Positions 9,806-18,495 of a stretch of 64,000 bases of DNA are shown here, one piece after another. The stretch is from Oceanobacillus kimchii X50. GTDB lineage: Bacteria; Bacillota; Bacilli; Bacillales; Amphibacillaceae. Position numbers and translations under genes: made by a program. Under the pieces are notes generated by a model. That model ran no database searches. It was not told where the DNA came from and was given only the letters and a program-made list of their open reading frames with translations. The stretch spans positions 2,254,659 to 2,318,658 of the forward strand of contig NZ_CM001792.1 in NCBI RefSeq assembly GCF_000340475.1. The letters run 5' to 3'. How positions within the stretch are numbered: the stretch's first letter is position 1; each line of letters starts with the position of its first letter.

Positions 9806-9833
9806 ACCCCCCTGCAATAATTGCTTAGGGGGC
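9806..9833 (-). terminator. Terminator of the ytpPQR operon
   Basis: On the minus strand, CCCCCT...AGGGGG with an inner GCAA/TTGC pairing is followed by GTTTCTT, immediately after ytpR. Confidence 0.75.
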
Positions 9834-9838
9834 ATGTG

Positions 9839-10447
9839 TTAAGACAATATAAATTCTTCTCCCACTGTAAAAGAATCATCCAATACATAAATACCTTTTT
9901 CTTGAGGTGCATTAGGGATTCCTAATTCTTTTTGGGAGCATATCATTCCGTTTGAAGGTACTCCTCGGAGTTCTGATGCCTTAATTTTCATTCCACTTGG
10001 CATCGTAGCACCGACTTTTGCAACTACTACTTTTTGTTCTGCATCAACATTTGGTGCACCACAAACAATTTGTAATTTCTCTGTACCGACATCAACTTGA
10101 CACACACTTAGTTTATCAGCATTCTCATGAGGTTCTTTGGTAGTCACATACCCTACTACAAATTTCGGACTCAAATCAAAATCAAGGGGGTCTTTGATTC
10201 CTTTTTCAATAAAAAGTTCCTGGATTTTTTCTAACAAATCTTCGTTTAAACGCAAAGCACCATTTGCATTCGGCAAATCCAATACTTGAGAAGCTTGAAA
10301 AATATTATATCCAAGCAATTCTCCATCAGTAGAAGTGATTCTTGTTATATTATCGTAATTAGTTGATTCTATTTCATATCGATTACCATCTTTTATTGGA
10401 ATAAGTAGTACATCACCAATTCCATTTGGATTATAAAATACATCCAT
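9839..10447 (-). CDS. ytpR: YtpR, tRNA-binding (EMAP/Arc1p-type OB-fold) protein
   Basis: 202-residue protein. An N-terminal DUF4479-like region (about 1-90) precedes a C-terminal EMAP/PheT-N tRNA-binding OB-fold (about 92-200). Signature stretches are [28 protein letters not shown] and [14 protein letters not shown], as in the N-terminal domain of PheRS beta. It probably binds tRNA or structured RNA in trans; the specific role is not established. It is the last gene of the ytpP-ytpQ-ytpR operon, 13 bases after ytpQ, with its own AGGAG. Confidence 0.92.
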   Translation of the reverse strand: MDVFYNPNGIGDVLLIPIKDGNRYEIESTNYDNITRITSTDGELLGYNIFQASQVLDLPNANGALRLNEDLLEKIQELFIEKGIKDPLDFDLSPKFVVGYVTTKEPHENADKLSVCQVDVGTEKLQIVCGAPNVDAEQKVVVAKVGATMPSGMKIKASELRGVPSNGMICSQKELGIPNAPQEKGIYVLDDSFTVGEEFILS

Positions 10448-10460
10448 AGTTATTCAGCTC

Positions 10461-11270
10461 CTATTTATTTTCTGGTTTGTTTTTCGCTAAGATAAAGATT
10501 GGTTCCAACTTTCTATCTTCATACACAAATGAAAGTGATGTTATCGGAATTCGTCCTTCAGCAAAAAATTTCATTGTCATCTGCGCTAAAATATCATAAC
10601 CCATTTTATTTTTTATGTCAGCAATAATTAATACATCTTGATGAGGAACAGCAACTGTTAACTCACCTTGAGCATTTGCCTTCATCTCTTCTAAAAATGC
10701 CTCGTTTAGAATACGACTAGCATCATAACCATCCTGAGTTGCTAAGAAATAAAAATCATTATCAGCCACTTGGTCTTTCTTCACATCATGAGATAGTGAA
10801 CGCACATTAAAGCTAGCAATTTCATCTATCCGTTCCGCAGTCCACTCTTCTTCCATTAATAATTCTTCATCTATAAGACGATATGATTTCCCTAAGTCTA
10901 ATGCGTAAAAAACTCTAGTCTCAGCAGTGTGATCCTTATAAATTAGTTTCTTCCCAGCTTTTGTTTCTATTGGAAAAGAAGGTGAGCGTAATACGGGAAA
11001 AATGTGTTTTTCCATTCCTTGTAAATGATGCGTTTCATTCATTATCTTTAGAGCTTCTATAATGTGTTCTTCCATTTCTTGAATGGCAATATCACCACGA
11101 TTATTGTATTTGGTAATAAGATTAGGAAGTGAAACGGTCATCCCTTGTCCAGAATCTCTCCATTCGATACGAAGAGCATCGTCATCTCGTTTATATACGA
11201 TACGATAATCCGGATTTTTCAAACGATCTTCGAGGAGTCGTTTCATTTTTATACTTGTCATTTTAGCCAT
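10461..11270 (-). CDS. ytpQ: DUF1444 family protein YtpQ
   Basis: 269-residue soluble protein of the DUF1444/YtpQ family, of unknown function and widespread in Bacilli, always near ytpP and ytpR. Recognisable stretches are MKRLLEDRL near the N terminus, and FPVLRSPSFP and LDLGKSYRLIDEELL. No catalytic motif is evident. I use the ATG at 11270 behind AGGAGGAGG; the preceding in-frame TTG sits closer to the Shine-Dalgarno. It lies between the thioredoxin-like ytpP and the RNA-binding ytpR in a single operon. Confidence 0.9.
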   Translation of the reverse strand: MAKMTSIKMKRLLEDRLKNPDYRIVYKRDDDALRIEWRDSGQGMTVSLPNLITKYNNRGDIAIQEMEEHIIEALKIMNETHHLQGMEKHIFPVLRSPSFPIETKAGKKLIYKDHTAETRVFYALDLGKSYRLIDEELLMEEEWTAERIDEIASFNVRSLSHDVKKDQVADNDFYFLATQDGYDASRILNEAFLEEMKANAQGELTVAVPHQDVLIIADIKNKMGYDILAQMTMKFFAEGRIPITSLSFVYEDRKLEPIFILAKNKPENK

Positions 11271-11287
11271 CAAAATTCCTCCTCCTA

Positions 11288-11605
11288 CTACTCTTTAAGG
11301 CTACGAATAAATTGCTCAATTTCCTCTTTTGTTTTTCTATCTTTACTAACAAATCTGCCAAGTTCTTTCCCCTTTTCAAATGCTAGAAAGCTTGGTATCC
11401 CATAGACATCATGAGATTGACATAATTCGATAAAGTCATCACGATTTATTTCTACAAATTGATAATCATTAAATTGTTGTTCTATCTCCGGTAAGATAGG
11501 TTCTATTATTCTGCAATCTGGACACCATCCAGCAGTAAACATAAAAATAACTGGACCTTCTTGTTTATATAATTCAAATTGATCGTTCGTTTCTAATATA
11601 TTCAT
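11288..11605 (-). CDS. ytpP: Thioredoxin-like protein YtpP
   Basis: 105-residue thioredoxin fold with active site WCPDC (residues 29-33, after FMFTAGWC) and the conserved cis-proline stretch YGIPSFLAF. It is likely a cytosolic thiol-disulfide reductant; the partner is unknown. The CPDC dipeptide differs from the CGPC of TrxA, which shifts redox potential in known cases. I start at the ATG at 11605 (RBS AAGGAAG); upstream in-frame codons add an unrelated 39 residues. It is the first gene of the ytpPQR operon. Confidence 0.92.
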   Translation of the reverse strand: MNILETNDQFELYKQEGPVIFMFTAGWCPDCRIIEPILPEIEQQFNDYQFVEINRDDFIELCQSHDVYGIPSFLAFEKGKELGRFVSKDRKTKEEIEQFIRSLKE

Positions 11606-11666
11606 GTCATCTACTTCCTTTCTACACCTATCATAGCTTGCATTGTAGTTCGTTTCAATTATCGTG

Positions 11667-11677
11667 ATTATACCATA
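11667..11677 (-). promoter_or_regulatory. Extended -10 promoter of ytpPQR
   Basis: The minus strand reads TATGGTATAAT, an extended -10 (TATGnTATAAT), about 60 bases before the ytpP start. No good -35 is visible, which is common for extended -10 promoters. Confidence 0.6.
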
Positions 11678-11774
11678 CTTAACATAGATTTTAGCATATC
11701 GTGATAGCGACTTACTTTTCAAATTATTGAAAAACGTTTACTATGAGAATTAGATTAAATTAGGAGGAATTTAA

Positions 11775-12215
11775 ATGGAATTAACGGTTTATTTAGCTGG
11801 ACAAATTCATGATAATTGGAGAGAAAAAGTAAAAGAAATAGCAAAGTCGAAGAAATTACCTTTACATTTTGTATCTCCACAGACTCACCATGATCGATCC
11901 GATGATATTGGTGAAGCAATAATCGGTAAACAACCGAGTAATTTATATAGGGATGATGCAGCATCCAGTATTAATAATTTCCGTACACAAGTTCTTCTTT
12001 CCAAGTCTGATATTGTCATTGCTTTATTCGGAGAATCTTATAAGCAATGGAACACTGCAATGGACGCTAGCTCTGCAATAACATTAGGAAAACCAACCAT
12101 TATTGTCCGTCCAGAATCTTTAATTCATCCCTTAAAGGAAATTTCTAATAAAGCAAATGTTACCGTCGAGACGATTGAACAAGCTTTAGAAGTTATTGCT
12201 TATATTTATGAATAA
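11775..12215 (+). CDS. ytoQ: YtoQ family protein
   Basis: 146-residue protein of the YtoQ family. The sequence (VYLAGQIHDNWREKV; SDIVIALFGESYKQWN; ALTLGKP-like SSAITLGKPTIIV) resembles the nucleoside 2-deoxyribosyltransferase/TIR-like fold in arrangement: a beta-alpha-beta opening and an aspartate/glutamate-bearing central strand. Activity has not been shown for this family to my knowledge. The start has AGGAGG. It is divergent from ytpP, and its position between ytpP and ytoP matches B. subtilis. Confidence 0.9.
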   Translation: MELTVYLAGQIHDNWREKVKEIAKSKKLPLHFVSPQTHHDRSDDIGEAIIGKQPSNLYRDDAASSINNFRTQVLLSKSDIVIALFGESYKQWNTAMDASSAITLGKPTIIVRPESLIHPLKEISNKANVTVETIEQALEVIAYIYE

Positions 12216-12220
12216 AATGG

Positions 12221-12268
12221 ACCAACATTCAGTGGGTAGGTTCTTTGTCCCTCTTACTGAATGTTGGT
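12221..12268. terminator. Perfect 13-bp inverted repeat after ytoQ
   Basis: ACCAACATTCAGT (12221-12233) pairs perfectly with 12256-12268 around a 22-base loop between convergent genes. The T-run is poor on both sides (TTTTATT on the minus strand), so it is a weak terminator or an RNA-end stabiliser. Confidence 0.5.
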
Positions 12269-12347
12269 ATCACAAGAGCATGACATAAGGACCCTTGAAC
12301 TTCAGCTGATATTCACTGGCAGTTCATCCCAAATATATTTCCTTTCA

Positions 12348-12860
12348 TTATTTGTTATAGTTGTTTAATAGCATCCATTGCCCTTTTAATAAAGTGACCA
12401 CATGACGGAACATCTCTTGTCTTGTAATCAGTTGATTCGTAAAAATACCAATTGCTCCTTCTTTTTTGCTAACATCCTTCCTTTCCGCATATGTATCCAT
12501 TAATGTTCCAAGTTCTACATTTTTTAGTAAACCCTCTTCGATATCTTTAGGTATTTTTATTCTCGCTCCGCTAGCTGTAATGATATCATTTTCAGGAGTA
12601 ACTAATGCTCCCCAATTGCAAAGGTACAAATCGTTATCCATATACATGACTCCACCTTCGAGACCAATTCCAATTGTATATGGATTCTTAATGGCACAAT
12701 GTTTTGCTCTAGTAATAGCTCCTAATCTAGTTTCCTCATCAGAAAAAGGTTGTTCACTCACTCCTGATTCTGCTTGAACTCCGTTTACATCTATATTTGG
12801 AAACATTTCTTTTACCGCTTGAATTTTTGTTGGATTTTTTGACCCTACTTGAATTTGCAT
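12348..12860 (-). CDS. DUF84 non-canonical purine NTP phosphatase (YjjX-like)
   Basis: 170-residue ITPase-fold protein of the DUF84/YjjX family. Known members hydrolyse inosine/xanthosine triphosphate and so clean the nucleotide pool. Family features visible are VGSKNPTKIQAVKEMF (6-21) at the nucleotide pocket, GVSEQPFSDEETRLGA (about 43-58), and GIGLEGGV with a conserved acidic position (about 81-88). RBS TAGGAG precedes the ATG at 12860. It stands alone between ytoQ and ytoP. Substrate preference is inferred from the family only. Confidence 0.85.
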   Translation of the reverse strand: MQIQVGSKNPTKIQAVKEMFPNIDVNGVQAESGVSEQPFSDEETRLGAITRAKHCAIKNPYTIGIGLEGGVMYMDNDLYLCNWGALVTPENDIITASGARIKIPKDIEEGLLKNVELGTLMDTYAERKDVSKKEGAIGIFTNQLITRQEMFRHVVTLLKGQWMLLNNYNK

Positions 12861-12880
12861 ATTAATAATCTCCTATGAAA

Positions 12881-12906
12881 GAGCAGTCACCCAATGGCAA
12901 CTGCTC
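12881..12906 (-). terminator. Terminator of ytoP
   Basis: GAGCAGT and ACTGCTC pair around a 12-base loop, then TTTC on the minus strand. The T-run is short, so strength is moderate. Confidence 0.6.
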
Positions 12907-12912
12907 ATCTCT

Positions 12913-13977
12913 TTAAATTTCTTTTAATTGTGATACAAAAGATTTATCTGTACCTCGTACTAATTTTACGAGCAATTCTTTTGCGGCTGCATAATCATCC
13001 ACATGAATAATAGAAGCAGATGTGTGAATATAACGTGAACAAATACCGACTACTGCCGATGGAACACCATCATTGGCGAGATGAACACGACCTGCATCCG
13101 TCCCACCTTGAGAAATAAAATACTGATATGGGATGTTATTGCTTTCTGCAGTATCCAGGACATATTCTCGCATTCCTTTATGTGTTACCATTGTACGGTC
13201 GAATATACGAAGTAATGCACCTTTTCCTAATTGACCAAATGCTTGTTTATCACCAGAAGCATCATTTGCTGGAGATGCATCTAATGCATAGAACACATCA
13301 GGTTGAATCATATTTGCAGCTACTTGTGCACCTCTTAGACCAACCTCTTCCTGCACTGTTGCTCCAGAATATAATTGATTTGGTAGTTCCTCATTTTGTA
13401 ATTCTTTTAACAATTCAATGGCTAGTCCACAGCCATAACGATTATCCCAAGCTTTTGCTAAAATCTTTTTGTTATTGGCCATCGGTTCAAAAGGTGTAAT
13501 AGGAACGATACTGTCTCCGGGCTTTACACCTATCTTGTTTACATCTTCTTTATCGTCCGCCCCAATATCAATTAGCATATTTTTAATTTCCATTGGTTTG
13601 CTACGTTGTGCTTCTGTAAGTAAATGTGGCGGTATGGATCCAATAACACCTATAACTGGTCCGTTTGCAGTCATAACCTGAACTCTTTGTGCAAGCATAA
13701 CTTGATTCCACCAGCCTCCAAGTGGTTGAAAGCGCAACATGCCATTTTCTGTAATTTGCGTAACCATAAAACCAACTTCATCCATATGACCTGCCACCAT
13801 AACTCTAGGTCCATCACCATGCTTCACACCAAATGTTCCACCTAGATTATCTTGTATGACTTCATCCGAATATTTTCCCAGTTCATCTTTCATAAATGCA
13901 CGTATTGGATGTTCATTACCAGGTGCACCTTGTAATTCTGTTAACGTTTTAAAAAGCGATAACGTTTCTTTTTCCAT
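12913..13977 (-). CDS. ytoP: M42 family metallo-aminopeptidase YtoP
   Basis: 354-residue cytosolic aminopeptidase of the M42 (glutamyl aminopeptidase/TET) family with a co-catalytic two-metal centre. Expected ligands are present: His in [10 protein letters not shown] (about 62), Asp in [11 protein letters not shown] (about 178), the Glu pair in [10 protein letters not shown] (about 210), Asp in ALDASPAND (about 232) and His in SRYIHTSAS (about 317). It probably trims peptides, with a preference for acidic or broad N-terminal residues. RBS GGGGAG lies before the ATG at 13977. Monocistronic by its own terminator. Confidence 0.94.
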   Translation of the reverse strand: MEKETLSLFKTLTELQGAPGNEHPIRAFMKDELGKYSDEVIQDNLGGTFGVKHGDGPRVMVAGHMDEVGFMVTQITENGMLRFQPLGGWWNQVMLAQRVQVMTANGPVIGVIGSIPPHLLTEAQRSKPMEIKNMLIDIGADDKEDVNKIGVKPGDSIVPITPFEPMANNKKILAKAWDNRYGCGLAIELLKELQNEELPNQLYSGATVQEEVGLRGAQVAANMIQPDVFYALDASPANDASGDKQAFGQLGKGALLRIFDRTMVTHKGMREYVLDTAESNNIPYQYFISQGGTDAGRVHLANDGVPSAVVGICSRYIHTSASIIHVDDYAAAKELLVKLVRGTDKSFVSQLKEI

Positions 13978-14148
13978 TCTCTTACTCCCCTTTCTTTTTT
14001 CATGCTATGTAACATCTAAATAGTAGTATAACTGAAAAAGTCAAAATCTTTCCAGTAATCATATTCAAATCGTTGTCATTTTTAATTTGTTTCCTGTATA
14101 CTTACAACTAAATCCTTCAATAAATATAGCTAAGTAGGGGTGGACAAT

Positions 14149-14463
14149 TTGAGCAAAAAAAACGTACTTCTTGCTGCAGCAGTTGGTGTTGCAATCGGTT
14201 ATATAGCAAGAGAACAAGTTAGCAAACAAACAAAGATTACACCAGAGAAAGCACTAAATCAAGCCAAGGAAATGTTTAAACGTAAAGGTCCAATTAGTGG
14301 CTCCTGGATTTATATGAAGCCAGAAGAAATTGAAAAGAATGGTTTGTTATATGATGTCTACCGAGGGGGAGTAACCCGGAATATAGATGGCGATAACAAA
14401 CAATATGAGTTTTATGTAGATATTGAAACTGGTGCCGTTATAGACACGAAAGAAGCTATTTAA
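14149..14463 (+). CDS. ytzB: YtzB-like small PepSY-type protein
   Basis: 104-residue protein with a short N-terminal membrane or signal helix (VLLAAAVGVAIGYIA) and a PepSY-like alpha/beta module. The module shows KALNQAKEMFKRKGPISGSW and the typical ending FYVDIETGAVIDTKE. PepSY modules often inhibit peptidases or act outside the membrane; the role here is unknown. I start at the TTG at 14149, spaced correctly from TAGGGGTGG; the in-frame GTG at 14140 lies inside that Shine-Dalgarno. It neighbours ytoP and ytnP as in B. subtilis. Confidence 0.82.
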   Translation: MSKKNVLLAAAVGVAIGYIAREQVSKQTKITPEKALNQAKEMFKRKGPISGSWIYMKPEEIEKNGLLYDVYRGGVTRNIDGDNKQYEFYVDIETGAVIDTKEAI

Positions 14464-14466
14464 TGT

Positions 14467-14500
14467 AAAATGCTGCCGAACTTAGTTCGACAGCATTTTT
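14467..14500. terminator. Bidirectional terminator between ytzB and ytnP
   Basis: AAAATGCTG-CCGAAC and GTTCGA-CAGCATTTTT form a long stem with a 3-base loop and T-runs in both directions. Confidence 0.88.
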
Positions 14501-14505
14501 ATCTC

Positions 14506-15366
14506 CTAATCGTATGAATACCATTTTCTTTCTACTTGGTCCATTTTTTCACCATGTTCATTGAATTTGATTGCTCTATAGTGAGCATCATGATAAAACG
14601 TTATCCAAGATTTTTCTTTATAACAAATTTTCATCCATTTTTCTTTTTGATGCACAGATTTGATTGGATAATCATCATACGCCAATACCCATAACTTATT
14701 TTGATGTGCATTCGTTGGCATAATATCCGCCATATGTGTAAATGTATGATCCCCATCCTTAAATCGGATTATAGAATGACCGTCACTATGTCCACCAGTA
14801 TGTATCATCGATAAGCCAGGTAGAATTTCAATCTCTTCTTCAAAAGGGATTACTTGTTCCGTAATTGGTTTCCAGTTCATCTCCCAATAAGAATTTATCG
14901 AACGAATATTTGGATGACGCATTTCATCCCATTCTATTTGAGACACATATATGTCTGCGTGCGGGAATACACTCTCATATCCTTCTTTAACAGGCTTCGT
15001 CAATCCACATGCATGATCATAATGCAAATGTGTCATTAAGATAATTGCTATATCATTAACTGTTAAATTTAAACTAGCTAAGGTACTTTCAACTCTCGAT
15101 TCTTCCTTCACCCCAAAATTTCGTTTCTGTTTTTCAGTTAGTTTGTTTATTCCAATTCCAGAATCGATTAATATATTTTTTCCATCCAATTGTAATAAAA
15201 TCGGATCGGTTCGTAACTCAATTTGATTCTTTTCATTAGCAGGATATTTTTTAGACCATAGCGATTTTGGAACAACTCCAAACATTGCTCCACCATCTAA
15301 ATGTGTTACTCCTCCATTTAACCAGGTTAATTTAGCGCGTCCTATTTCAAGTGTTTCCACTTTCAA
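14506..15366 (-). CDS. ytnP: Metallo-beta-lactamase fold hydrolase YtnP (quorum-quenching lactonase family)
   Basis: 286-residue MBL-fold enzyme with the dinuclear metal motif [10 protein letters not shown] and a downstream [10 protein letters not shown] histidine. B. subtilis YtnP is a lactonase implicated in degrading streptomycete and homoserine-lactone-type signals; the true substrate is open. The family N terminus ([20 protein letters not shown]) is well preserved. I start at the TTG at 15366, 7 bases after GGAGG; the ATG at 15384 lies upstream of that site. A perfect cre operator sits 45 bases upstream, so expression may fall on preferred sugars. Confidence 0.9.
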   Translation of the reverse strand: MKVETLEIGRAKLTWLNGGVTHLDGGAMFGVVPKSLWSKKYPANEKNQIELRTDPILLQLDGKNILIDSGIGINKLTEKQKRNFGVKEESRVESTLASLNLTVNDIAIILMTHLHYDHACGLTKPVKEGYESVFPHADIYVSQIEWDEMRHPNIRSINSYWEMNWKPITEQVIPFEEEIEILPGLSMIHTGGHSDGHSIIRFKDGDHTFTHMADIMPTNAHQNKLWVLAYDDYPIKSVHQKEKWMKICYKEKSWITFYHDAHYRAIKFNEHGEKMDQVERKWYSYD

Positions 15367-15410
15367 TCGCTCCCCTCCTGCCATCTAGTTTATATAATAC
15401 AACCGTTTAT

Positions 15411-15424
15411 TGCAAACGCTATCA
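15411..15424. promoter_or_regulatory. cre site (CcpA operator) between ytnP and the symporter operon
   Basis: TGCAAACGCTATCA fits TGNAANCGNTNNCA at every fixed position. It overlaps the probable -35 region of ytnP on the minus strand and lies 145 bases upstream of the symporter operon on the plus strand. Confidence 0.75.
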
Positions 15425-15568
15425 TTTTTCTTGATATTAATCATTTAAAAAATATGGCAATTTTGTGTACGGTCTGCTATGATTATTTTTGAGTTCAATT
15501 GCAAGAAATCGCATTCAATTGTGAATAATTTCACAAAAGTTAAATGAATTGAAAGGAGAATTTTCAAA

Positions 15569-15751
15569 ATGACGGAAAATAAATGGGCTATAATCATTGG
15601 TTCTATCGTGTTACTAGCATTTTTCTTACCATTTACGTTACTAACTAATATTGAAAAATGGTATGGTAGTTTTTTTATTTGGATTGTACTTACATTAATC
15701 GTTATTTTCTGTAATATCACTTTTACAAAGAATTGGGGTAAATACAAATGA
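15569..15751 (+). CDS. DUF3311 small membrane protein (symporter partner)
   Basis: 60-residue protein with two transmembrane helices (about residues 5-25 and 32-50), typical of DUF3311. Members of this family (for example YhjC of B. subtilis) are encoded directly before a sodium:solute symporter and are thought to act as a small accessory subunit. RBS AAAGGAG precedes the ATG. Its stop overlaps the next gene's ATG (ATGA at 15748), so the two are translationally coupled. Confidence 0.88.
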   Translation: MTENKWAIIIGSIVLLAFFLPFTLLTNIEKWYGSFFIWIVLTLIVIFCNITFTKNWGKYK

Positions 15752-17220
15752 ATACGACAATGATTTGGTGGGGAATTGTTATTTATATAATTATTGCTAT
15801 AGTTATTGCATTTCTCTCCCGACAAGGGAAACAATCCAATATGACCTCTTACTTTTTAGGAGACAGAAAATTAGGCGGTTTTGTTTCGGCACTAAGTTAT
15901 AGTGCAACTACATATAGTGCTTTTATGTTAGTCGGACTAGCAGGTTTAACCTACAGTGGAGGTGTAGGGGCATTAGGATTTGAATTAATTTATTTAATGG
16001 GAGTTTCTCTAGTCGCTTTTTTCGGTCCTCGTTATTGGCTCGTTGGAAAGAAATACGGATATGTAACACCATCACAAATGCTCGGCGATCGCTATCAACA
16101 TAGAGGTGTAGCCATTACGGTTGCTATTTTTAATGGGTTATTTCTAATCCCCTATAGCGCTGTACAATTAGCAGGTATTGGATATTTATTACAAGGTGTC
16201 TCGAATCAAGCAATCACATTTAGCACAGGAGTCATTATTGCAACACTTTTAGCTATTATCTTCTCATATATTGCTGGTATTCGTTCTGTTGCTTGGACAG
16301 ACTCATTACAATCTTTATTTATGATTATCGGTTCTACACTAGTAGTTATGTTCTTAGTAAATAAATTGGGTGGTATCACTGGGTTCTTTAATCAATTAGA
16401 AACTCACAGTCCAGAGATGTTAACTGTTCCAGGTAATGGATATTTTAACTTTTGGACATTTTTAGGATTAACAATTCCTTGGTTTTTCTTTAGTATTTCC
16501 AATCCACAAGTTAGTCAGCGATTATTTATGCCTTCATCCTTAAAAAGCATGCGTCAAATGTTAATTGGCTTTATGCTATTTGGATTTATTTATACGCTTG
16601 TTGCAACTATGTGGGGGTTCACTGCTTTTATTTTAAACCCAGGAATGGAAAATGCGGATCTCGCAACACCATTTGTACTATCGTCGGATGCTATCCCTTC
16701 TGTATTAGCGGTCATAGTAATGATTGGTATTATGGCAGCAGCTATTTCAACCATTGACTCTATATTACTTACAGTGTCGTCTTTATTTGCAAAAGATGTT
16801 TATGGTAACATTTCAAAAAATAGCAATGATCAAGCTCAATTAAAAGTCGGAAAAATCATTATCCCTATTATTGCTCTTCTTGCATTTTTATTTGCAGAAT
16901 TACAATTAGACCTCATCGCAGTATTATCAGTGGCATCTTCTGCAGGACTTATCGTAGTAGTTCCAGCAATTATAGGATGTTTCTTTTGGAAACGAGGCAC
17001 TGCTGCAGGTGTTCTATCGAGTGTCATTATTGCTGGATTACTTGTGTGTATTCTAGAGATTTTCCAGTTAAAACCATTAGGATTAGCTTCTGGTCTATGG
17101 GGATTATTGGTATCGACCGTATTATTTATTATTGTCAGTATACTGACTAAGGCACCTAAGCAAAAAGCAGATGAATTTATAGATTATATCAAAAATGAAA
17201 TGAAAAGTGTCAATTCCTAA
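15748..17220 (+). CDS. Sodium:solute symporter family transporter
   Basis: 490-residue SSS-family transporter with about 13 transmembrane helices. Family features are YFLGDRKLGGFVSALSYSAT near residues 35-54 (first Na+-binding region), GPRYWLVGKKYGYVTPSQML, and AAISTIDSILLTVSSLFAKD (about 330-349), which carries the serine/threonine Na2 site. SSS members carry proline, pantothenate, acetate, lactate or sugars; the substrate cannot be told from sequence alone. It is coupled to the DUF3311 partner, as in B. subtilis yhjCB. The upstream cre site suggests a carbon source. Confidence 0.9.
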   Translation: MNTTMIWWGIVIYIIIAIVIAFLSRQGKQSNMTSYFLGDRKLGGFVSALSYSATTYSAFMLVGLAGLTYSGGVGALGFELIYLMGVSLVAFFGPRYWLVGKKYGYVTPSQMLGDRYQHRGVAITVAIFNGLFLIPYSAVQLAGIGYLLQGVSNQAITFSTGVIIATLLAIIFSYIAGIRSVAWTDSLQSLFMIIGSTLVVMFLVNKLGGITGFFNQLETHSPEMLTVPGNGYFNFWTFLGLTIPWFFFSISNPQVSQRLFMPSSLKSMRQMLIGFMLFGFIYTLVATMWGFTAFILNPGMENADLATPFVLSSDAIPSVLAVIVMIGIMAAAISTIDSILLTVSSLFAKDVYGNISKNSNDQAQLKVGKIIIPIIALLAFLFAELQLDLIAVLSVASSAGLIVVVPAIIGCFFWKRGTAAGVLSSVIIAGLLVCILEIFQLKPLGLASGLWGLLVSTVLFIIVSILTKAPKQKADEFIDYIKNEMKSVNS

Positions 17221-17488
17221 CAAAGGAGATTTCATTCAACGGGAATTTTGTTTTTTCACACTAAATGCTAGTACCGCAAAGGACCTTGAAAAGAAACGGG
17301 CATCTACGTTCAATTATCCTCTTATGCTAGGCCTCTTTGGTCTTGAAGTAAGGGATTCCAGTTACATGAGCAATAAATAACAATAGTAATTTTAAGGTAT
17401 GGATATATTTCTAGTTGGTTATCCTATTCCATAGCGAAACTTCATTTATCGGGGGAATTGCTGATATTTACGGAAAGGAAAACTAACA
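17221..17488. other. Gene-free gap before the DUF2512 gene
   Basis: About 270 bases with no gene. A stretch around 17320-17360 (CCTCTTTGGTCTTGAAGTAA) has the look of a decayed intergenic repeat, but I find no second copy in the window. Confidence 0.3.
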
Positions 17489-17941
17489 ATGAGATATATT
17501 GGAGCACTTTTTTTGAAATTTTTAATTACATTATTCACTTTATGGATTGTTCTTGGTTTTATATATGGTAATTTATTCAGCTCTATTTTTCTACTAAGTA
17601 TGATTGTTGCAACTATCACATACATTGGCGACTTGTTCATTTTACCAAAACTAAGTTCACAAACTGCTGTCATAGCTGATTTTATCTTATACTGGGCTGT
17701 ACTTTGGTTAGCGAGTATAATCATAATCAGTGAAATGAATAGTATTGGTATAGCTACGCTTATATCTGCTATTGCTTTATCTTTAATCGAAATATACTTT
17801 CATCGTTATATGTTGAATGATGTCATTCGTCAGAAAAAGATGGGAGAAATCGCATACTTTCCCACACATCGTTTTCAAACTGAAACGAGTGAAGAAATAA
17901 CTCCATCTAATAATAATGATGATGATAGCAATAAAGAATAA
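17489..17941 (+). CDS. DUF2512 family membrane protein (YndM-like)
   Basis: 150-residue protein with four predicted transmembrane helices (about 8-28, 33-50, 60-78, 86-106) and a hydrophilic, asparagine/aspartate/glutamate-rich C-terminal tail (SNNNDDDSNKE). It resembles the YndM/DUF2512 family of Bacilli, which has no assigned function. RBS GGAAAGGAAAA lies before the ATG. Single-gene unit ending in a bidirectional terminator. Confidence 0.8.
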   Translation: MRYIGALFLKFLITLFTLWIVLGFIYGNLFSSIFLLSMIVATITYIGDLFILPKLSSQTAVIADFILYWAVLWLASIIIISEMNSIGIATLISAIALSLIEIYFHRYMLNDVIRQKKMGEIAYFPTHRFQTETSEEITPSNNNDDDSNKE

Positions 17942-17948
17942 CGACAAA

Positions 17949-17980
17949 AACAGGACCCTAAGTTACCTTAGAGGTCCTGT
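17949..17980. terminator. Bidirectional terminator
   Basis: ACAGGACC-CTAAG pairs with CTTAG-A-GGTCCTGT around TTAC, between convergent genes at 17941 and 17999. Confidence 0.8.
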
Positions 17981-17998
17981 CCTTTATCTTCATAATTA

Positions 17999-18187
17999 CT
18001 ACGTTAATTTAGATAATAACTGTTGTTGAATTTGCTTTGCCAACTCTAAATCCGATTGTAGTTTTTGATTATGTTCTTGATTTGGATATGCATCCATATA
18101 CTCTATTAGTTGATGATAAGCTTGCTCATGTTTACCTAAAAGATAATATAAATTCTCTAACTCATGATGGGATAAAAATCTTGTCAA
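17999..18187 (-). CDS. Small hypothetical protein, single TPR-like unit
   Basis: 62-residue protein, TTG start at 18187 with AAAGGAGAG about 12 bases upstream. The sequence is helical. LYYLLGKHEQAYHQLIEYM resembles one tetratricopeptide-type helix pair, followed by a glutamine-rich helix. I do not recognise a family. It directly precedes a shared terminator, which supports it being a real transcription unit. The wide RBS spacing and TTG start leave doubt. Confidence 0.55.
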   Translation of the reverse strand: MTRFLSHHELENLYYLLGKHEQAYHQLIEYMDAYPNQEHNQKLQSDLELAKQIQQQLLSKLT

Positions 18188-18331
18188 ATTTTTCTCGCTC
18201 TCCTTTATTTTTACAATATAACTCGTTATTTACTATATACAAAAAAAACAACTTTTATACCACCAAAAGTTCATTATCTGAATAACTTTATCTCTTATTT
18301 TTTAAGGAACTCTGCCTATACATATACCAAA

Positions 18332-18446
18332 AAGAGGTCGTGACAAAACAAAATGTTTTTAATAAGCGAAGTATATTTCTGAAGCGGTTTTTCAAACCCA
18401 AATCATTCGAAATATTTTCATGTTAACACGTTCGTCACAACCTCTT
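18332..18446. repeat. Dispersed intergenic repeat, copy 1 (short form with 13-bp inverted ends)
   Basis: AAGAGGTCGTGAC (18332-18344) is the inverted match, 12 of 13, of 18434-18446. On the minus strand the interior contains CGCTTCAGAAATATACTTCG, shared almost exactly with the copy at 42766. It fills most of the 308-base gap between two minus-strand genes and could act as a large hairpin terminator. Confidence 0.8.
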
Positions 18447-18495
18447 AATTATCTGAGATATTCTTAATTATGATATTTTAATTTTCACAATGTGT

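Noticed and set aside
13128..13499. Plus-strand open frame opposite ytoP
   Set aside because: Shadow of a well-supported M42 peptidase; no start signals.
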